In this document: piece by piece, positions 41,490-50,554 of the stretch
Layout: the number at the start of each line of letters is the position of its first letter
How positions within the stretch are numbered: the first letter of the stretch is position 1
Source of the DNA: JBHOQX01 sp042408595
GTDB lineage: Bacteria; Chloroflexota; Chloroflexia; Chloroflexales; Roseiflexaceae
Direction: 5' to 3'
Assembly (NCBI GenBank): GCA_042408595.1
Contig: JBHOQX010000017.1
Coordinates: 38,822 to 102,821, forward strand
DNA: 64,000 bases
Position numbers and translations under genes: made by a program
The notes under the pieces: model-generated
Told to the model about the DNA's origin: nothing
Database searches by the model: none
The model's input: the letters and a program-made list of their open reading frames with translations, nothing else

Positions 41490-42590
41490 ATGTCGTCCGA
41501 TCCGCTTGAGTTGCAGGGTATCGACTACGTCGAATTCTATGTCGCCAATGCGCGGCAGGCGGCCCATTTCTACCGCACCACGCTCGGCATGCGTCCGGTG
41601 GCCTACGCCGGGCTGGAGACCGGCTCGCGCGACCGGGCGTCGTGGGTGCTCAGCCGGCGCAACGTGCGCTTCGTCCTCACCGCGCCGCTGCTACCCGACC
41701 CGCAGCACCCGGTGGCGGCGTTCGTCGCCCGCCACGGCGATGGCGTGAAGGACATCGCGCTGCGGGTAGCGGACGCAGCGGCGGCCTACCACGAGGCGCT
41801 GCGCCGCGGGGCGCGCCGCGTGCGCGAGCCGGAGGCGCTGGAGGATGCCCACGGGCGGGTGGTGCGCGCCACCATCGCCACCTACGGCGATACCGTCCAC
41901 AGCTTCGTCCAGCGCGATGGCTACGAGGGCGCGTTTATGCCCGGCTTTCAGCCGCTGGAGTACGACCTGCCGGTGCCGGAGACCGGCCTGGCGGCGATCG
42001 ACCACATCGTCGGCAACGTCGAGCTGGGCCACATGGATGAGTGGGTTGCCTACTACCGCGACGTGCTCGGGTTCAAACAGCTCATCCATTTCGACGACAA
42101 GGACATCAGCACCGAGTACTCGGCGCTGATGAGCAAGGTGATGCAGAACGGCTCCGGCCGGATCAAGTTCCCGATCAACGAGCCGGCCGAGGGGCGGAAG
42201 AAGAGCCAGATCGAGGAGTACCTTGAGTACTACGGCGGGCCGGGCGTCCAGCATATCGCGCTCGCCACCGGCGACATCATGGCGAGCGTGGACGCGCTGC
42301 GGGCGGCAGGCATCCCGTTCCTGCGCGTGCCGGAGACCTACTACGAGGACCTGCCGGCGCGCGTCGGCCAGATCGCCGAGGACGTGCGCGAGCTGGCCAG
42401 GCGCGGCATCCTGGTGGATCGCGACGAGGAGGGCTACCTGCTGCAAATTTTCAGCCAGCCGTTGCAGGACCGGCCGACGCTCTTCCTGGAGATCATTCAG
42501 CGCAAGGGGAGCCGCGGTTTCGGCAAGGGCAACTTCCGGGCGCTGTTCGAGGCGCTGGAGCGCGAGCAGGCACGGCGGGGGAACCTGTGA
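41490..42590 (+). CDS. hppD: 4-hydroxyphenylpyruvate dioxygenase
   Basis: ATG 41490 after AGAGGAGG; 366 residues. Non-haem iron enzyme turning 4-hydroxyphenylpyruvate into homogentisate in tyrosine breakdown. Two VOC-type halves: the N-terminal LELQGIDYVEFYVANARQAAHFY and the C-terminal catalytic half with iron ligands in AAIDHIVGNV (His), GVQHIALATGDI (His) and LFLEIIQRKGSRGFGKGNF (Glu), the last with the product-side GxGNF motif. Full length for the bacterial enzyme. Confidence 0.97.
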   Translation: MSSDPLELQGIDYVEFYVANARQAAHFYRTTLGMRPVAYAGLETGSRDRASWVLSRRNVRFVLTAPLLPDPQHPVAAFVARHGDGVKDIALRVADAAAAYHEALRRGARRVREPEALEDAHGRVVRATIATYGDTVHSFVQRDGYEGAFMPGFQPLEYDLPVPETGLAAIDHIVGNVELGHMDEWVAYYRDVLGFKQLIHFDDKDISTEYSALMSKVMQNGSGRIKFPINEPAEGRKKSQIEEYLEYYGGPGVQHIALATGDIMASVDALRAAGIPFLRVPETYYEDLPARVGQIAEDVRELARRGILVDRDEEGYLLQIFSQPLQDRPTLFLEIIQRKGSRGFGKGNFRALFEALEREQARRGNL

Positions 42591-42795
42591 GTTGGAGTTC
42601 TGATGCCAATCCGCAGTCTCGCATCCGAATCTTGTATCGCGCGCTGCTGCGCTTCACGCGCCGGCAATGCTCTACGCGGGAATGCGGCTCGGTGTGAGGT
42701 GAGCCCGTCCTGGATTACAGCCTCGACCTCCAAACCTCGCCCTCTGCAGGTGGCACGCTGAACCTTGCATTTTACACGTTGCACTTCGAACAGCT

Positions 42796-43833
42796 ATGCG
42801 CTTCGTCAGCTTCACCTACATCGACCGCTTCCCGCGGGCTGGCGTGCTGCTCGGCGACCTGGTGGTCGACCTGGCGGCCGCGGCCCCGCTGGTCTTCGAA
42901 GGCCAGGAGGGCCAACGCTGGGAGCTGCTCGACATCCTGCGCGGCGCGCCGGATGGCACAGGGCTCGACGGCGCCGCCGAGATCGCCGCCGCCGTGCTCG
43001 ACCAGCTCGGCGTGGCCGACCTGGAGGAGCTGCGCGCGGCGCAGGAGGCGGGTGCATTCGTCGGCCAGGGGTTCGCTGGGGCGCTGTCGATCGGCGGGGC
43101 GGAGATGATCCTGCCGATCAGCGACGTGCGGCTGCTTGCGCCGCTGCCGCGTCCGCCCAGCCTGCGCGATTTCTACGCCTTCGAGCAGCACGTCGCCACG
43201 GCGGCCCGCAACCGCGGGCGCAGCGTGCCACCAGCGTGGTACGAGATCCCGGCTTTCTACTTCTCGAATCATACGGCGATCTATGGGCCGGATGCCGAGG
43301 TGCCCATGCCGCGCACCCAGGCGCTCGATTACGAACTCGAGGTCGCCTGCGTGATCGGGCGGGCCGGGCGCGATATCCGGGAGATCGACGCCGAGGCGCA
43401 TATCGCCGGCTATACCATCATGAACGACTGGAGCGCCCGCGACATCCAGCGCGAGGAGATGACGATCGGCCTGGGGCCGGCCAAGGGCAAAGACTTCGCC
43501 ACCTCGCTCGGGCCGGCGCTGGTGACGCCGGATGAGCTGGAAGACCTGCTGCTGCCGGACGGGCGCTACAACATGGCCATGGTGGCGCGGGTGAACGGCG
43601 TCGAGCGCTCGCGCGGCAACTTCCGCGATATCTACTACACCTTCGCGCAGATGATCGCCCACGCTTCGCGCGATGCGAACCTCTACGCCGGCGATGTGCT
43701 TGGCAGCGGCACGGTCGGCACCGGCTGCCTGCTGGAGCTGACCGCCGGCGAGGGGCCGTGGCTCGCCCCCGGCGACGTGGTCGAGCTGGAAGTCGAAGGG
43801 CTGGGCGTGCTGCGCAACCGGGTGGCGCCGTGA
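42796..43833 (+). CDS. fumarylacetoacetate hydrolase-family protein
   Basis: 345 residues. C-terminal FAH fold: RDFYAFEQHVATAARNRGR, PAFYFSNHTAIYGPDAEVPMP, metal ligands in ALDYELEVACVIGRAG (Glu pair) and IMNDWSARDIQ (Asp), then LGPAKGKDFATSLGPALVT and GTVGTGCLLEL. Between hppD and hmgA, so fumarylacetoacetate hydrolysis is the likely task, although it is shorter than the eukaryotic-type FahA and related enzymes act on other 2-keto acids. Gap to hppD of 205 bases without a gene. Confidence 0.88.
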   Translation: MRFVSFTYIDRFPRAGVLLGDLVVDLAAAAPLVFEGQEGQRWELLDILRGAPDGTGLDGAAEIAAAVLDQLGVADLEELRAAQEAGAFVGQGFAGALSIGGAEMILPISDVRLLAPLPRPPSLRDFYAFEQHVATAARNRGRSVPPAWYEIPAFYFSNHTAIYGPDAEVPMPRTQALDYELEVACVIGRAGRDIREIDAEAHIAGYTIMNDWSARDIQREEMTIGLGPAKGKDFATSLGPALVTPDELEDLLLPDGRYNMAMVARVNGVERSRGNFRDIYYTFAQMIAHASRDANLYAGDVLGSGTVGTGCLLELTAGEGPWLAPGDVVELEVEGLGVLRNRVAP

Positions 43834-46094
43834 CCGGTGAGCAGACACGGAGGCAAGGCGACCCGGGGACAGGGGCTGTGCGCGGTAATGCGCCCTCCTT
43901 GTCTCCCTCGCGCCCCTTCTCCTTGCCGACCGGCTGGCCGCTGCTCGCACGTCTCCTCCTCGCCGCCCTGCTCGCCGCGTGGCTGGCGACCGCTGCCGCA
44001 GGGCCGGCGCGCTGCCCGGTCGGGGCGGAGGACGACCTGGGGTGCGCCCGCGGTTTCGAGGCGCGCGAGCACGATCGGCGCGGCGACTTCCGCTGGACGG
44101 ACGGCGCGGCGACGATCCGGTTCCCTGGCGCCGTGGGGCGATCTGTGGTGGAGGCGCGCCTGGCCGCGCCGCGGCCGGACGGGCGGCCGGCGCGGGTGGT
44201 TCTTGCGGCGAACGGTGTGGCTGCCGTGGCCGTGGCCGGGCCGGAGATACGGCGCTATCGGCTGCTCACCCCGGGCGCGTTGGCCGGTGGCCCGGCGCTC
44301 ACGCTTCTGAGCGACACATTCAGCGCACCGGGCGGCTCGCGGCTGCTGGGCGTGCAGGTGTACGGAGCGTGGGCTGCGCCGGCGGGCGGGCTGCCCCTGC
44401 CCGATCCGCTGCTCGCCCTGGCGCTGCTGGCGGTTGGGCTGGCGGTGGTCGCTGGCCCCACGTGGGCTGGGGCGAACCCCGCGTTCGCCCCAGCCCACGC
44501 GCGTTGGGCCCCCTTCGCGGCGATCGCGCTTCTGGCCGGGCTGTGGGCGTGGCTTCCGGAACGAGTCGCGCCGTTCCTTCCGGCCCTGGCGCTGCTGCTG
44601 GGCGTGGCGTCGCTCGTGGCGGCGCGCACGAACGGCCTGGCGCTGCTGGGCTACCCGCCGGCGCTGATGGCGGTGCTCGGCAGCGCGGCGCTGGACGGGC
44701 TGATCGTCGCGCAGGCCATCCCGCGCCCGTGGATCGCCGCTGCGCTCGTCGGGCAGGCCGCACTCACCCTCTGGGCCGTCTGGCAGGCCGCGCGCCGCCC
44801 ACCATCGCCGATCGCCGCGCTGCTGCTCCTGGCTGTCGCCGTGCGGCTGCTCGGCTTCGCCGCGCGCGTGCTGGCGGCGCAGGCGGCCAGCGACCCAGAC
44901 ACGCCGCTGTTCTACACCTATGGCCAGGCGGCGCTCGCGCCCGGCGTCCCAATCGTCGAATACCCGTCCGGTGCGCTCATTCCGTGGATGGCGCTGGCGC
45001 TCCCCGGCAGCCGCGAGCTTTTCGTCCTGCTCCTTCCGCTGCTCAACCTGGCCTGCGATCTGGTGATCGTCTGGGGCATCTGGGCGATCGGCGATCGAAG
45101 ATCGGGGATGGGCGGAGAGAGTCCCCACGTGCCGATCGCTACGACCCAACCGCTTGTTCCGCTCTTCTACGCCCTCTCCCCGCTGCTGCTGCCGTTCTGG
45201 CACGGCAAGTACGACCCGCTGCCGGCGGCGCTGCTGGTCGCCGGGCTGGCGCTCTACGCCCGCGGGAGGGCGGGCTGGGCGGGCGCGGCGCTCGGCTTCG
45301 GCGGCGCGGTGAAGTGGGTGCCGTGGCTCGCCGCGCCGTTCCTGGCCTGGGGGCTGCTACGCGGGGACGAAGGACGCACGGCGAACGGCATGGGAGTCGA
45401 GGATCGGGGATCGAGGAGCGCAGAGTTCGCCGGGCCAGCACGGTTCGCAATCGGCCTGGCCCTCGCCGTCGCTGCGGCGTCGTTGCCGTTCGCGCTACGC
45501 GACGGAGGGGCGTTTCTGGCGCCGTACCGGGTGCAGGGCGCCCGCCCGATGATCGCTGAGAGCATCTGGTTTCCACTGGCGGCGCTGCTGAAGCCGGCGC
45601 TGCTGGCGGCCCCCGTCGCGCCGTGGTCGGGGGTGCGCGGCGCGCCGTTCGGCGCGGGGCTGATGGTCGGCGTCCAGCTCGCCGTGCTGGCCGGGCTTGG
45701 CCTGGCGCAGGCGCTGCTCCCGCCCGACCGCCGCCGCACGATCGGGCTAGCGGCGCTGGCGCCGACGGCGTTTCTCCTGCTGAATCGCGTGTTCAGCCCG
45801 CAGTACGTCCTGATCATCACCGCTGGCGCGCTCGCGGCCGCCGCCGCGCTCGCCCCGCGCCGGCCTGTCCTGCTCCTCGCGCTGCTGGTGGGCATACAGG
45901 TGACGAATCTGCTGGTCTGGCCGAACACCATGCCCTACTGGCCGGCCGCATCGGGTATCATGTTCGGGTGCGCCCTGGCCGCGCTCGGCTGGCTGACGGT
46001 GATGGCGATGCGGCCTGAGCGATCGACGGACGATGGACGACGGAGGCGTGTGACCCAGCCAGACGGTCAGATCGCCGGGCCAACCTCGCTCTGA
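43830..46094 (+). CDS. multi-spanning GT-C-type (GT87-like) glycosyltransferase, repeat-invaded
   Basis: GTG 43830 overlaps the FAH stop by 4 bases (GTGA). 754 residues with a dozen or so hydrophobic helices and the family-like RVFSPQYVLIITAGAL near residue 650. Probably uses a lipid-linked sugar donor to glycosylate at the outer membrane face. No catalytic loop is certain. Four stretches look like intergenic repeats read in frame: residues about 6-32, about 422-434 (GDRRSGMGGESPH), about 511-532 (DEGRTANGMGVEDRGSRSAE) and the last 25 (DDGRRRRVTQPDGQ). Its role within an aromatic-catabolism operon is unclear. Confidence 0.75.
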   Translation: MTGEQTRRQGDPGTGAVRGNAPSLSPSRPFSLPTGWPLLARLLLAALLAAWLATAAAGPARCPVGAEDDLGCARGFEAREHDRRGDFRWTDGAATIRFPGAVGRSVVEARLAAPRPDGRPARVVLAANGVAAVAVAGPEIRRYRLLTPGALAGGPALTLLSDTFSAPGGSRLLGVQVYGAWAAPAGGLPLPDPLLALALLAVGLAVVAGPTWAGANPAFAPAHARWAPFAAIALLAGLWAWLPERVAPFLPALALLLGVASLVAARTNGLALLGYPPALMAVLGSAALDGLIVAQAIPRPWIAAALVGQAALTLWAVWQAARRPPSPIAALLLLAVAVRLLGFAARVLAAQAASDPDTPLFYTYGQAALAPGVPIVEYPSGALIPWMALALPGSRELFVLLLPLLNLACDLVIVWGIWAIGDRRSGMGGESPHVPIATTQPLVPLFYALSPLLLPFWHGKYDPLPAALLVAGLALYARGRAGWAGAALGFGGAVKWVPWLAAPFLAWGLLRGDEGRTANGMGVEDRGSRSAEFAGPARFAIGLALAVAAASLPFALRDGGAFLAPYRVQGARPMIAESIWFPLAALLKPALLAAPVAPWSGVRGAPFGAGLMVGVQLAVLAGLGLAQALLPPDRRRTIGLAALAPTAFLLLNRVFSPQYVLIITAGALAAAAALAPRRPVLLLALLVGIQVTNLLVWPNTMPYWPAASGIMFGCALAALGWLTVMAMRPERSTDDGRRRRVTQPDGQIAGPTSL

Positions 46095-46143
46095 TAGCCT
46101 GGCGTCTGACGACGGACTCCAACACCTCGAAAGGAGGCCAACG

Positions 46144-47298
46144 ATGCCCTTCTATCACCGGCTTGGCGAGATCCCGCACAAGCGCCACACCCAGTTCCGC
46201 CGGCCCGATGGCGCGCTCTACAGCGAGCAGGTCATGGGCGAGCGCGGTTTCGAAGGAATCCAGTCGATCGTCTACCACCGCCGCCCGCCGACGGCGATCC
46301 TGCGGCTTGAGGACCGCGGCCCGGCGCAGGTGGAGCTGGAGGAGCCGGGGCCGGTACGCCACCGGCACTTCCGCACCGCGCGGCTCCAGCCCGGCGGCGA
46401 CCCGATCAGCGGGCGGCAGCCGCTGCTGGCCAACAGCGACGTGACGATGAGCATCTGCCTGCCGACGCAGCGCATGGACTACCATTACCGCAACGGCCAG
46501 GGCGACGAGCTGATCTTCGTGCACGAGGGCGAGGGGCGGATCGAGAGCCTGTTCGGCACGCTGCCGTTCCGCCGCGGCGATTACCTGGTCATCCCGATCG
46601 GCACCACCTGGCGGATGGAGACGAGCGGCCCGGCGCGGCTGCTGGTCTTCGAGATGAACGGCAACATCGAGACGCCGCGCCGCTACCGCAACGAATACGG
46701 CCAGTTGCTCGAACACGCGCCCTACTGCGAGCGCGACATCCGCGTGCCGCAGGAGCTGCCGTCGTACGACGAGACCGGCGAGTTCCCGGTGCTGGTGCGC
46801 GCCCGCGACCGCTTCACGCTGCACATCCTCGACCACCACCCGCTCGATGCGGTCGGCTGGGATGGCTACTTGTATCCGTGGGCGCTGAACATCGAGGATT
46901 TCGAGCCGATCACCGGGCGCATCCACCAGCCACCGCCGGTGCATCAGACGTTCAAGGGGCCGAATGTCGTGATCTGCTCGTTCGTGCCGCGCCTGTTCGA
47001 CTACCACCCGCTGGCGATCCCCGCGCCGTACAACCACTCGAACGTGGACAGCGATGAGGTACTGTACTACGTCGAGGGGAATTTCATGTCGCGCCGCGGC
47101 ATCGAGGAGGCCAGCGTCTCGTTGCACCCCAGCGGCCTGCCCCACGGCCCGCACCCCGGCGCCGCCGAGGCCAGCATCGGCAAGACGGCCACCGAGGAGC
47201 TGGCGGTGATGATGGACACCTTCCGGCCGCTGCGCGTCGCCCGTGGCGCGCTGGCGATCGAGGACGAGAAGTACCCGTACAGCTGGGTGGCGCATTGA
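46144..47298 (+). CDS. hmgA: homogentisate 1,2-dioxygenase (short type)
   Basis: 384 residues after GAAAGGAGG. Cupin-fold, iron-dependent ring cleavage of homogentisate to maleylacetoacetate. FVHEGEGRIESLFGTLPFRRGDYLVIPIGTTWR (in part) is the first cupin. The iron ligands are expected in NHSNVDSDEVLYYVEGNF (His and Glu) and SLHPSGLPHGPHPGA (His). Shorter than the about 430-residue proteobacterial enzyme, as in many non-proteobacteria. Completes tyrosine to fumarylacetoacetate with hppD and the FAH protein; a maleylacetoacetate isomerase is not seen. Confidence 0.93.
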   Translation: MPFYHRLGEIPHKRHTQFRRPDGALYSEQVMGERGFEGIQSIVYHRRPPTAILRLEDRGPAQVELEEPGPVRHRHFRTARLQPGGDPISGRQPLLANSDVTMSICLPTQRMDYHYRNGQGDELIFVHEGEGRIESLFGTLPFRRGDYLVIPIGTTWRMETSGPARLLVFEMNGNIETPRRYRNEYGQLLEHAPYCERDIRVPQELPSYDETGEFPVLVRARDRFTLHILDHHPLDAVGWDGYLYPWALNIEDFEPITGRIHQPPPVHQTFKGPNVVICSFVPRLFDYHPLAIPAPYNHSNVDSDEVLYYVEGNFMSRRGIEEASVSLHPSGLPHGPHPGAAEASIGKTATEELAVMMDTFRPLRVARGALAIEDEKYPYSWVAH

Positions 47299-47527
47299 GG
47301 ATCGGGGCGAAGGACCGAGGAGAGTGGACGAAGGACGAACGGAGGCCCTGCAGCGCGATGGTACGAGCGCAAGCGTGGCCGGGCTTCCTTTCGTCGCCTT
47401 CGTCCCCTCGGGCTTCGTCCGCCCTCTTCCTGGAGAGGCCAGGAGCTTGGTATCAGGCCGATCTCCCCTGCTTCTTGTCTCCTTGCCTGCGCCTTCGCCC
47501 TTCGTCCCTGGTCGTTCGTCCAGCCAG
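47299..47527. repeat. degenerate GACGAAGGACG / CCTTCGTCC inverted 'word' repeats
   Basis: Left half: GGGGCGAAGGACCGAGGAG, GTGGACGAAGGACGAACGG. Right half: TTCGTCGCCTTCGTCCCC, CGCCCTTCGTCCCTGGTCG, i.e. complementary words, between the convergent hmgA and cystathionine beta-synthase genes. Could serve as a bidirectional terminator. No gene is present. Confidence 0.55.
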
Positions 47528-48931
47528 TCACCGCGCCCGGCTGGCCAGAAAGTCGATCACGTCGATCTTGGTGATGATGCCGACGATCTGGTCGTTCTCC
47601 ACCACCACCGCCGCCGGGCTGCGGCCGAACAGCGGCGTCAGTTCGTCCAGCGGCGTCGCCATGTCCACCGTGGCGACCTCGTGGGCGTGCAGGTCGGCGA
47701 TCGTGTGGTTCATCGCGCCGCCGGCCAGCAGGTAGTCCAGCAGGTCGCCCTCGGCGATGATCCCGTGCAGCCGGCCGCGCGGGTCGAGCACCGGCAACTG
47801 CGAGATGCCGTGGGTTTTCATCAGGCGGATGGCCGCCTCGATGCTGCTGTCCTCGGCGGCGGCGATCACCTCGCGCGGGCGGGCGGCCAGCAGATCGCCG
47901 ACGGTCGCCGCCTCGAGGAAGCCGTTCTCGCGCATCCAGTTGTCGTCGAACACTTTGGAGAGGTAGCGTGAGCCGCTGTCGGGCAGCAGCACGACGGCCA
48001 CGTCGTCTTCCGCGAGGGCGCTGCCGCCGGCCCGCAGCCACTTGAGCGCCCCGGCGACCGCCAGGCCGCACGAGCCGCCGCCGAACAGCCCTTCCTCGCG
48101 CACCAGCCGGCGCGTCATCGTGAACGCCTCGCGGTCGTTCACCTGGATGAACTCATCGATCAGATCGAAATCCAGCGTGCTCGGCAGGAAATCCTCACCG
48201 ACCCCCTCGACCTTGTAGCCGTGCGCCGGCCCGAGTTCACGCGTCTGGTGATAGTGGGTCAGCAGCGAGCCGACCGGATCGACGCCGATGACCTTGACCG
48301 CCGGGTTGTGCTCCTTCAGAAAGCGCGCGACGCCGCTGATCGTCCCGCCGGTGCCGACGCCGGCGATGAACGCGCTGATCCGCCCGCCGGTCTGCCGCCA
48401 GATCTCCGGCCCGGTCGTTCGGTAGTGCGCTTCGGGGTTGGCCGGGTTCCAGTATTGCCCGGCCAGGATGGCGTTCGGCGTCTCCTCGGCCAGGCGGCGC
48501 GAGACCGAGTAGTAGGAGCGGGGGTCGTCCGGCTCGACAGCGGTGGGCGTGATCACCACGCGGGCGCCGAAGGCGCGCAGCAGGCGGATCTTCTCGTCGC
48601 TCATCTTGTCGGGCATCACGAAGATGCATTTATACCCTTTGATCGCCGCGGCGATCGCCAGGCCGACGCCGGTGTTGCCGCTCGTCCCCTCGACGATCGT
48701 CCCGCCCGGCTTGAGGCGGCCCTCGCGCTCGGCGGCCTCGATCATCGCGATGCCGATCCGGTCCTTCACGCTGCCGCCGGGGTTCAGGAATTCGACCTTG
48801 GCCAGCATCTCCGGGCGGATGCCGCGCGCGACGCTGTGCAGCCGGACCAGCGGCGTGTTGCCGATCGCTTCCAGGATGGTGCTCTTCACCTCAGCCGCGC
48901 CGGTGTGCTCGGGCGTCTCAACCGTGATCAT
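47528..48931 (-). CDS. cystathionine beta-synthase (PLP domain plus CBS pair)
   Basis: ATG 48931 (MITVETPEH) after GGAGGAG; the longer frame to 49075 is not favoured. 467 residues. Fold type II PLP domain with the Schiff-base Lys in LNPGGSVKDRIGIAM, EGTSGNTGVGLA, the GTGGTISG phosphate loop and LLPDSGSRYLSKV. The C-terminal pair of CBS domains (from DLLAARPREVIAAAEDSS and from HEVATVDMATPLDEL) is the regulatory module of this enzyme rather than of cysteine synthase. Condenses serine and homocysteine. Confidence 0.93.
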   Translation of the reverse strand: MITVETPEHTGAAEVKSTILEAIGNTPLVRLHSVARGIRPEMLAKVEFLNPGGSVKDRIGIAMIEAAEREGRLKPGGTIVEGTSGNTGVGLAIAAAIKGYKCIFVMPDKMSDEKIRLLRAFGARVVITPTAVEPDDPRSYYSVSRRLAEETPNAILAGQYWNPANPEAHYRTTGPEIWRQTGGRISAFIAGVGTGGTISGVARFLKEHNPAVKVIGVDPVGSLLTHYHQTRELGPAHGYKVEGVGEDFLPSTLDFDLIDEFIQVNDREAFTMTRRLVREEGLFGGGSCGLAVAGALKWLRAGGSALAEDDVAVVLLPDSGSRYLSKVFDDNWMRENGFLEAATVGDLLAARPREVIAAAEDSSIEAAIRLMKTHGISQLPVLDPRGRLHGIIAEGDLLDYLLAGGAMNHTIADLHAHEVATVDMATPLDELTPLFGRSPAAVVVENDQIVGIITKIDVIDFLASRAR

Positions 48932-49073
48932 CGCCTCTCCTCCTGCGAATCGCCGCTCCTCGGTGAGCCGGGCGCTGCATCGCGCCCACTGCCGGCATGG
49001 TACCACGACTCGCCGGTGTGCGGCGGGCGTGGCCGCGAGCCGGGCGGCCGGGGATGTGCCCGGAACAGTAAGC

Positions 49074-49116
49074 AAGAACGCCTTGAAGGGTGCATCCCTC
49101 CAAGACGTTCTTTTTT
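49074..49116. terminator. hairpin with T-tract between ndh and cystathionine beta-synthase
   Basis: AAGAACG-CCTTG-A-AGGG and its complement CCCT-C-CAAG-A-CGTTCTT enclose a TGCAT loop, followed by TTTTTT on the plus strand. Read on the minus strand it follows the ndh stop by about 45 bases and ends in a shorter T-rich TTCTTGCTT. A bidirectional intrinsic terminator is most likely; the upstream + strand has no gene needing it. Confidence 0.65.
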
Positions 49117-49160
49117 GACGCGCAGGCTTGGCGGCGCCCGCCTGCCGCCGCGGGGCGGGC

Positions 49161-50474
49161 TTACTCCGCCTCCGGCACCAGTTGCGGCCCGCGCCCGTCG
49201 GCGAGCGCGGGCTCGGGGCTCAGCACGCGCACATTGCGCTCGTAGGTGAAGTAGGCCCAGGTCCACTGCACGAGCACCTGGAGTCGATTGCGCAGGCCGG
49301 CGAGATAGAAGACGTGGACGATCAGCCACATCAGCCAGGTCAGAAAGCCGCTGGTGCGCAGCCAGCCGAAGTCGGACACGGCGAAGGCCCGCCCGACCGT
49401 CGCCATGTTCGGCGGGTACCAGTAGCGGAATGGCTCGGGCGCCGGCTGCTGCTGCACCCGCCGCCGGATCAGGCGGCCGACGTACCGCCCCTGCTGCATC
49501 GCCGCCTGGGCCACGCCCGGCAGCGGCGCGCCATCCTGCTCCACGTAGGCCGCGTCGCCGACCACGAACACCTCCGGGTGGCCGGGGACCGACAGGTCCG
49601 GCTCGACCTTGACCCGCCCGGTGCGGTCGGTGGCCGCGCCCAGCCATGCGCCCACCGGCGTCGCGACCACGCCGGCCGTCCAGATCACCGTCCGGCTGGG
49701 GATCTGCTCGGCGCCGAGCCGCACGCCCGCCGCGCTTACGTCCGTCACGGGGGCGCCGGTGCGCACCTCCACGCCCATGCGTTCCAACGCGCGCTGTGCC
49801 TTCCGGCTCAGCGATTCGGGGAAGGTCGCCAGCAGGCGTGGGCCGGCCTCCAGCAGGATAATCCGCGCCCGGCGCGGATCGATGCGCCGGAACTCATCGG
49901 CCAGACCGGTGCGGGCCAGCTCGGCGATCGCCCCGGCCATCTCCACGCCGGTCGGCCCACCGCCCACCAGGACGAATGTGAGCAGCGCCTCGACCTCCGC
50001 CGGGTCGGCCGTCAACTCGGCGTGCTCGAACGCCTGCAACAGTCGGTGGCGGATGGCCGCCGCATCGGCGATCGTCTTCAGGCTGGGCGCGTGCTGCGCC
50101 CACTCGGGGTGATTGAAGTAAGTGTAACGCGCCCCGGTCGCCAGCACCAGGTAATCGTATGAGATCGGCCCGGCGGCGGTGAGCACCTGGCGCCGCCCGG
50201 CATCGACGCCGGTCACCTCGGTCATCAACACCTCGGCGTTGCGCTGGCGCCGCAGCAGGCTGCGGATCGGCGTGGCGACTTCGTCGGCCGAAAGCCCGCT
50301 GGTCGCCACCTGGTAGAGCAGCGGAAAGAAGACCGAGTGGTTGGTGCGGTCGATGACGGTGACACGCACCGGCGCCTTGCGCAGCGCCGCGGCGGCGGCC
50401 AGCCCGCCGAAGCCGCCGCCGACGATCACGACGTGCGGGCGGGTGGCGGGGAGGTCGTTTGATTGAAGATTCAT
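49161..50474 (-). CDS. ndh: type II NADH dehydrogenase (NDH-2)
   Basis: ATG 50474 after GGGAG; 437 residues. Membrane-peripheral flavoprotein passing electrons from NADH to quinone without pumping. FAD loop VVIVGGGFGGLAAAAAL, second dinucleotide site FVLVGGGPTGVEMAGAIAELAR, EVFVVGDAAYVEQDGAPLPG and GVAQAAMQQGRYVG, and a C-terminal amphipathic membrane-anchoring region (LTWLMWLIVHVFYLAGLRNRLQV, in part). A Rex-like site precedes the gene. Confidence 0.95.
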   Translation of the reverse strand: MNLQSNDLPATRPHVVIVGGGFGGLAAAAALRKAPVRVTVIDRTNHSVFFPLLYQVATSGLSADEVATPIRSLLRRQRNAEVLMTEVTGVDAGRRQVLTAAGPISYDYLVLATGARYTYFNHPEWAQHAPSLKTIADAAAIRHRLLQAFEHAELTADPAEVEALLTFVLVGGGPTGVEMAGAIAELARTGLADEFRRIDPRRARIILLEAGPRLLATFPESLSRKAQRALERMGVEVRTGAPVTDVSAAGVRLGAEQIPSRTVIWTAGVVATPVGAWLGAATDRTGRVKVEPDLSVPGHPEVFVVGDAAYVEQDGAPLPGVAQAAMQQGRYVGRLIRRRVQQQPAPEPFRYWYPPNMATVGRAFAVSDFGWLRTSGFLTWLMWLIVHVFYLAGLRNRLQVLVQWTWAYFTYERNVRVLSPEPALADGRGPQLVPEAE

Positions 50475-50501
50475 AGCATGCTGCTCCCACAGCAGATTAG
50501 C

Positions 50502-50519
50502 TTGTGTTAATTTTCGCAA
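50502..50519. promoter_or_regulatory. Rex-like site TTGTGTTAATTTTCGCAA upstream of ndh
   Basis: TTGTG-N8-CGCAA differs at three fixed positions from the redox-sensing Rex consensus TTGTGAANNNNTTCACAA. It overlaps a second small palindrome CGCAATTATTGCG. It is 28 bases upstream of the ndh start, and ndh is a classical Rex target. The call rests on similarity only. Confidence 0.35.
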
Positions 50520-50554
50520 TTATTGCGCAAATCGGCCCGCCTGTCATCGGCCGT

